DNA of 64,000 nucleotides. Source: Nostoc sp. ATCC 53789 (GTDB lineage Bacteria > Cyanobacteriota > Cyanobacteriia > Cyanobacteriales > Nostocaceae). The notes under the pieces are model-generated. The model did no database searches. It saw only the letters and a program-made list of their open reading frames with translations, and was not told the origin of the DNA. Where the stretch lies: assembly GCF_009873495.1 (NCBI RefSeq), contig NZ_CP046703.1, positions 372,001-436,000 on the forward strand, in the 5' to 3' direction. Below, piece by piece: positions 63,627-64,000 of this stretch. Both the position numbers and the translations under genes were made by a program. Within the stretch, counting starts at the first letter, position 1. Every line of letters starts with the position of its first letter.

Positions 63627-64000
63627 TCAAGATAGATTAGGTTGAATCACAGCTTTTAATACAGAGCCTTGCTCTACATCTGCCAGCGCTTGATTAATTT
63701 GTTGTAGTGTATATGAACGACTAATTATGCTTGACCAAGCAATATTTTTACTGGAATCGCTATGACGTTTTAGTAATTCAATCATTCTATAAAAATGGCT
63801 GAAATCAATTCCCCAAGTCCCGCGAATATCAATATGTTTTAGATTAATTTCCAGGTGAGGATTGATGAGTATTTCACCCGTATTTGTGTAATGCCCGACA
63901 ATAACATAGCGGCCTCCATTTCTGGTCATATTCAAGCCCTCTTTGACAGCAATGGGAATGCCTGTAGCTTCAATAGTGACATCAGCACCGTGTCCGTTTG
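63627..64000 (-). CDS. Zinc-type medium-chain alcohol dehydrogenase (C-terminal part)
   Basis: Only the 3' part is in the window; the frame stays open to position 64000. The visible sequence NGHGADVTIEATGIPIAVKE, GGRYVIVGHYTNTGEI and KHIDIRGTWGIDFSHFYRMI is the NAD-binding and C-terminal segment of MDR dehydrogenases. The C-terminus (YTLQQINQALADVEQGSVLK, AVIQP) is typical. The zinc-binding N-terminal half lies outside. Substrate unknown. Confidence 0.85.
   Translation of the reverse strand, partial: NGHGADVTIEATGIPIAVKEGLNMTRNGGRYVIVGHYTNTGEILINPHLEINLKHIDIRGTWGIDFSHFYRMIELLKRHSDSSKNIAWSSIISRSYTLQQINQALADVEQGSVLKAVIQPNLS

Overview
The window looks like chromosome of a filamentous, heterocyst-type cyanobacterium (Nostocales: Nostoc/Anabaena/Calothrix-like). 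The grounds are the many HIP1 octamers (GCGATCGC) inside and between genes, low GC, heptameric tandem repeats of the Nostoc type (27244-27278), very many short palindromic repeats, and cyanobacterial families such as DUF928, DUF3611, CHASE2 and CHAT proteins, filamentous-haemagglutinin proteins and PEP-CTERM proteins. No rRNA, tRNA or CRISPR array was recognised. Species cannot be named from the sequence alone.

Layout. 0-3.2 kb: a sucrose-phosphate-synthase-like glycosyltransferase followed by a sucrose-phosphatase-like HAD protein that has lost key catalytic residues. 3.2-3.8 kb: a four-helix-bundle (23S rRNA intervening-sequence type) gene enclosed by perfect 22-bp inverted repeats. 3.9-9.8 kb: a 7TM-HD phosphodiesterase, an IS701-like element that has inverted its own end, an alpha/beta hydrolase, and a Na+/H+ antiporter broken by a 121-bp MITE. 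10-24.3 kb: a carbohydrate block (GH15 glucoamylase, glycogen-debranching-type enzyme, glucose-dehydrogenase-like SDR, SMP-30 lactonase, DoxX, GMC oxidoreductase) with a CDF metal transporter and a permease. 25-35 kb: a two-component system and a run of membrane/osmotic-stress genes (DUF389, MscS, DUF2254, DUF3611, second antiporter, LapA). Several of these are broken by a 23-nt repeat, an ISAs1 element or a nonsense codon.

35.1-39.35 kb is an IS cluster (IS1634, IS4, ISAzo13). It abuts, and probably truncates, a fatty-acyl-AMP ligase. 41.8-54 kb, all on the minus strand, holds a second MscS channel and a signalling block: STAS protein, GHKL ATPase, CHASE2-PP2C phosphatase, DUF928 protein, TPR-CHAT protease and secreted haemagglutinin-type adhesin. 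This is the best candidate for an under-described system: a partner-switching module coupled to a caspase-like protease and a surface protein. 54.9-60.1 kb is an operon-like set of an HD/cNMP-binding/TerB-like protein, a nucleoside hydrolase and a urea transporter fused to EF-hands. 60.1-62.5 kb holds decayed IS5 and ISH3 elements. The window ends with proC and a partial zinc alcohol dehydrogenase.

A recurring theme is gene damage by small repeats. At least four coding regions carry insertions of about 20-35 nt, and a larger MITE, several IS elements and point frameshifts add to this. Both Na+/H+ antiporter genes in the window are disrupted. The genome is either tolerant of, or undergoing, gene erosion.
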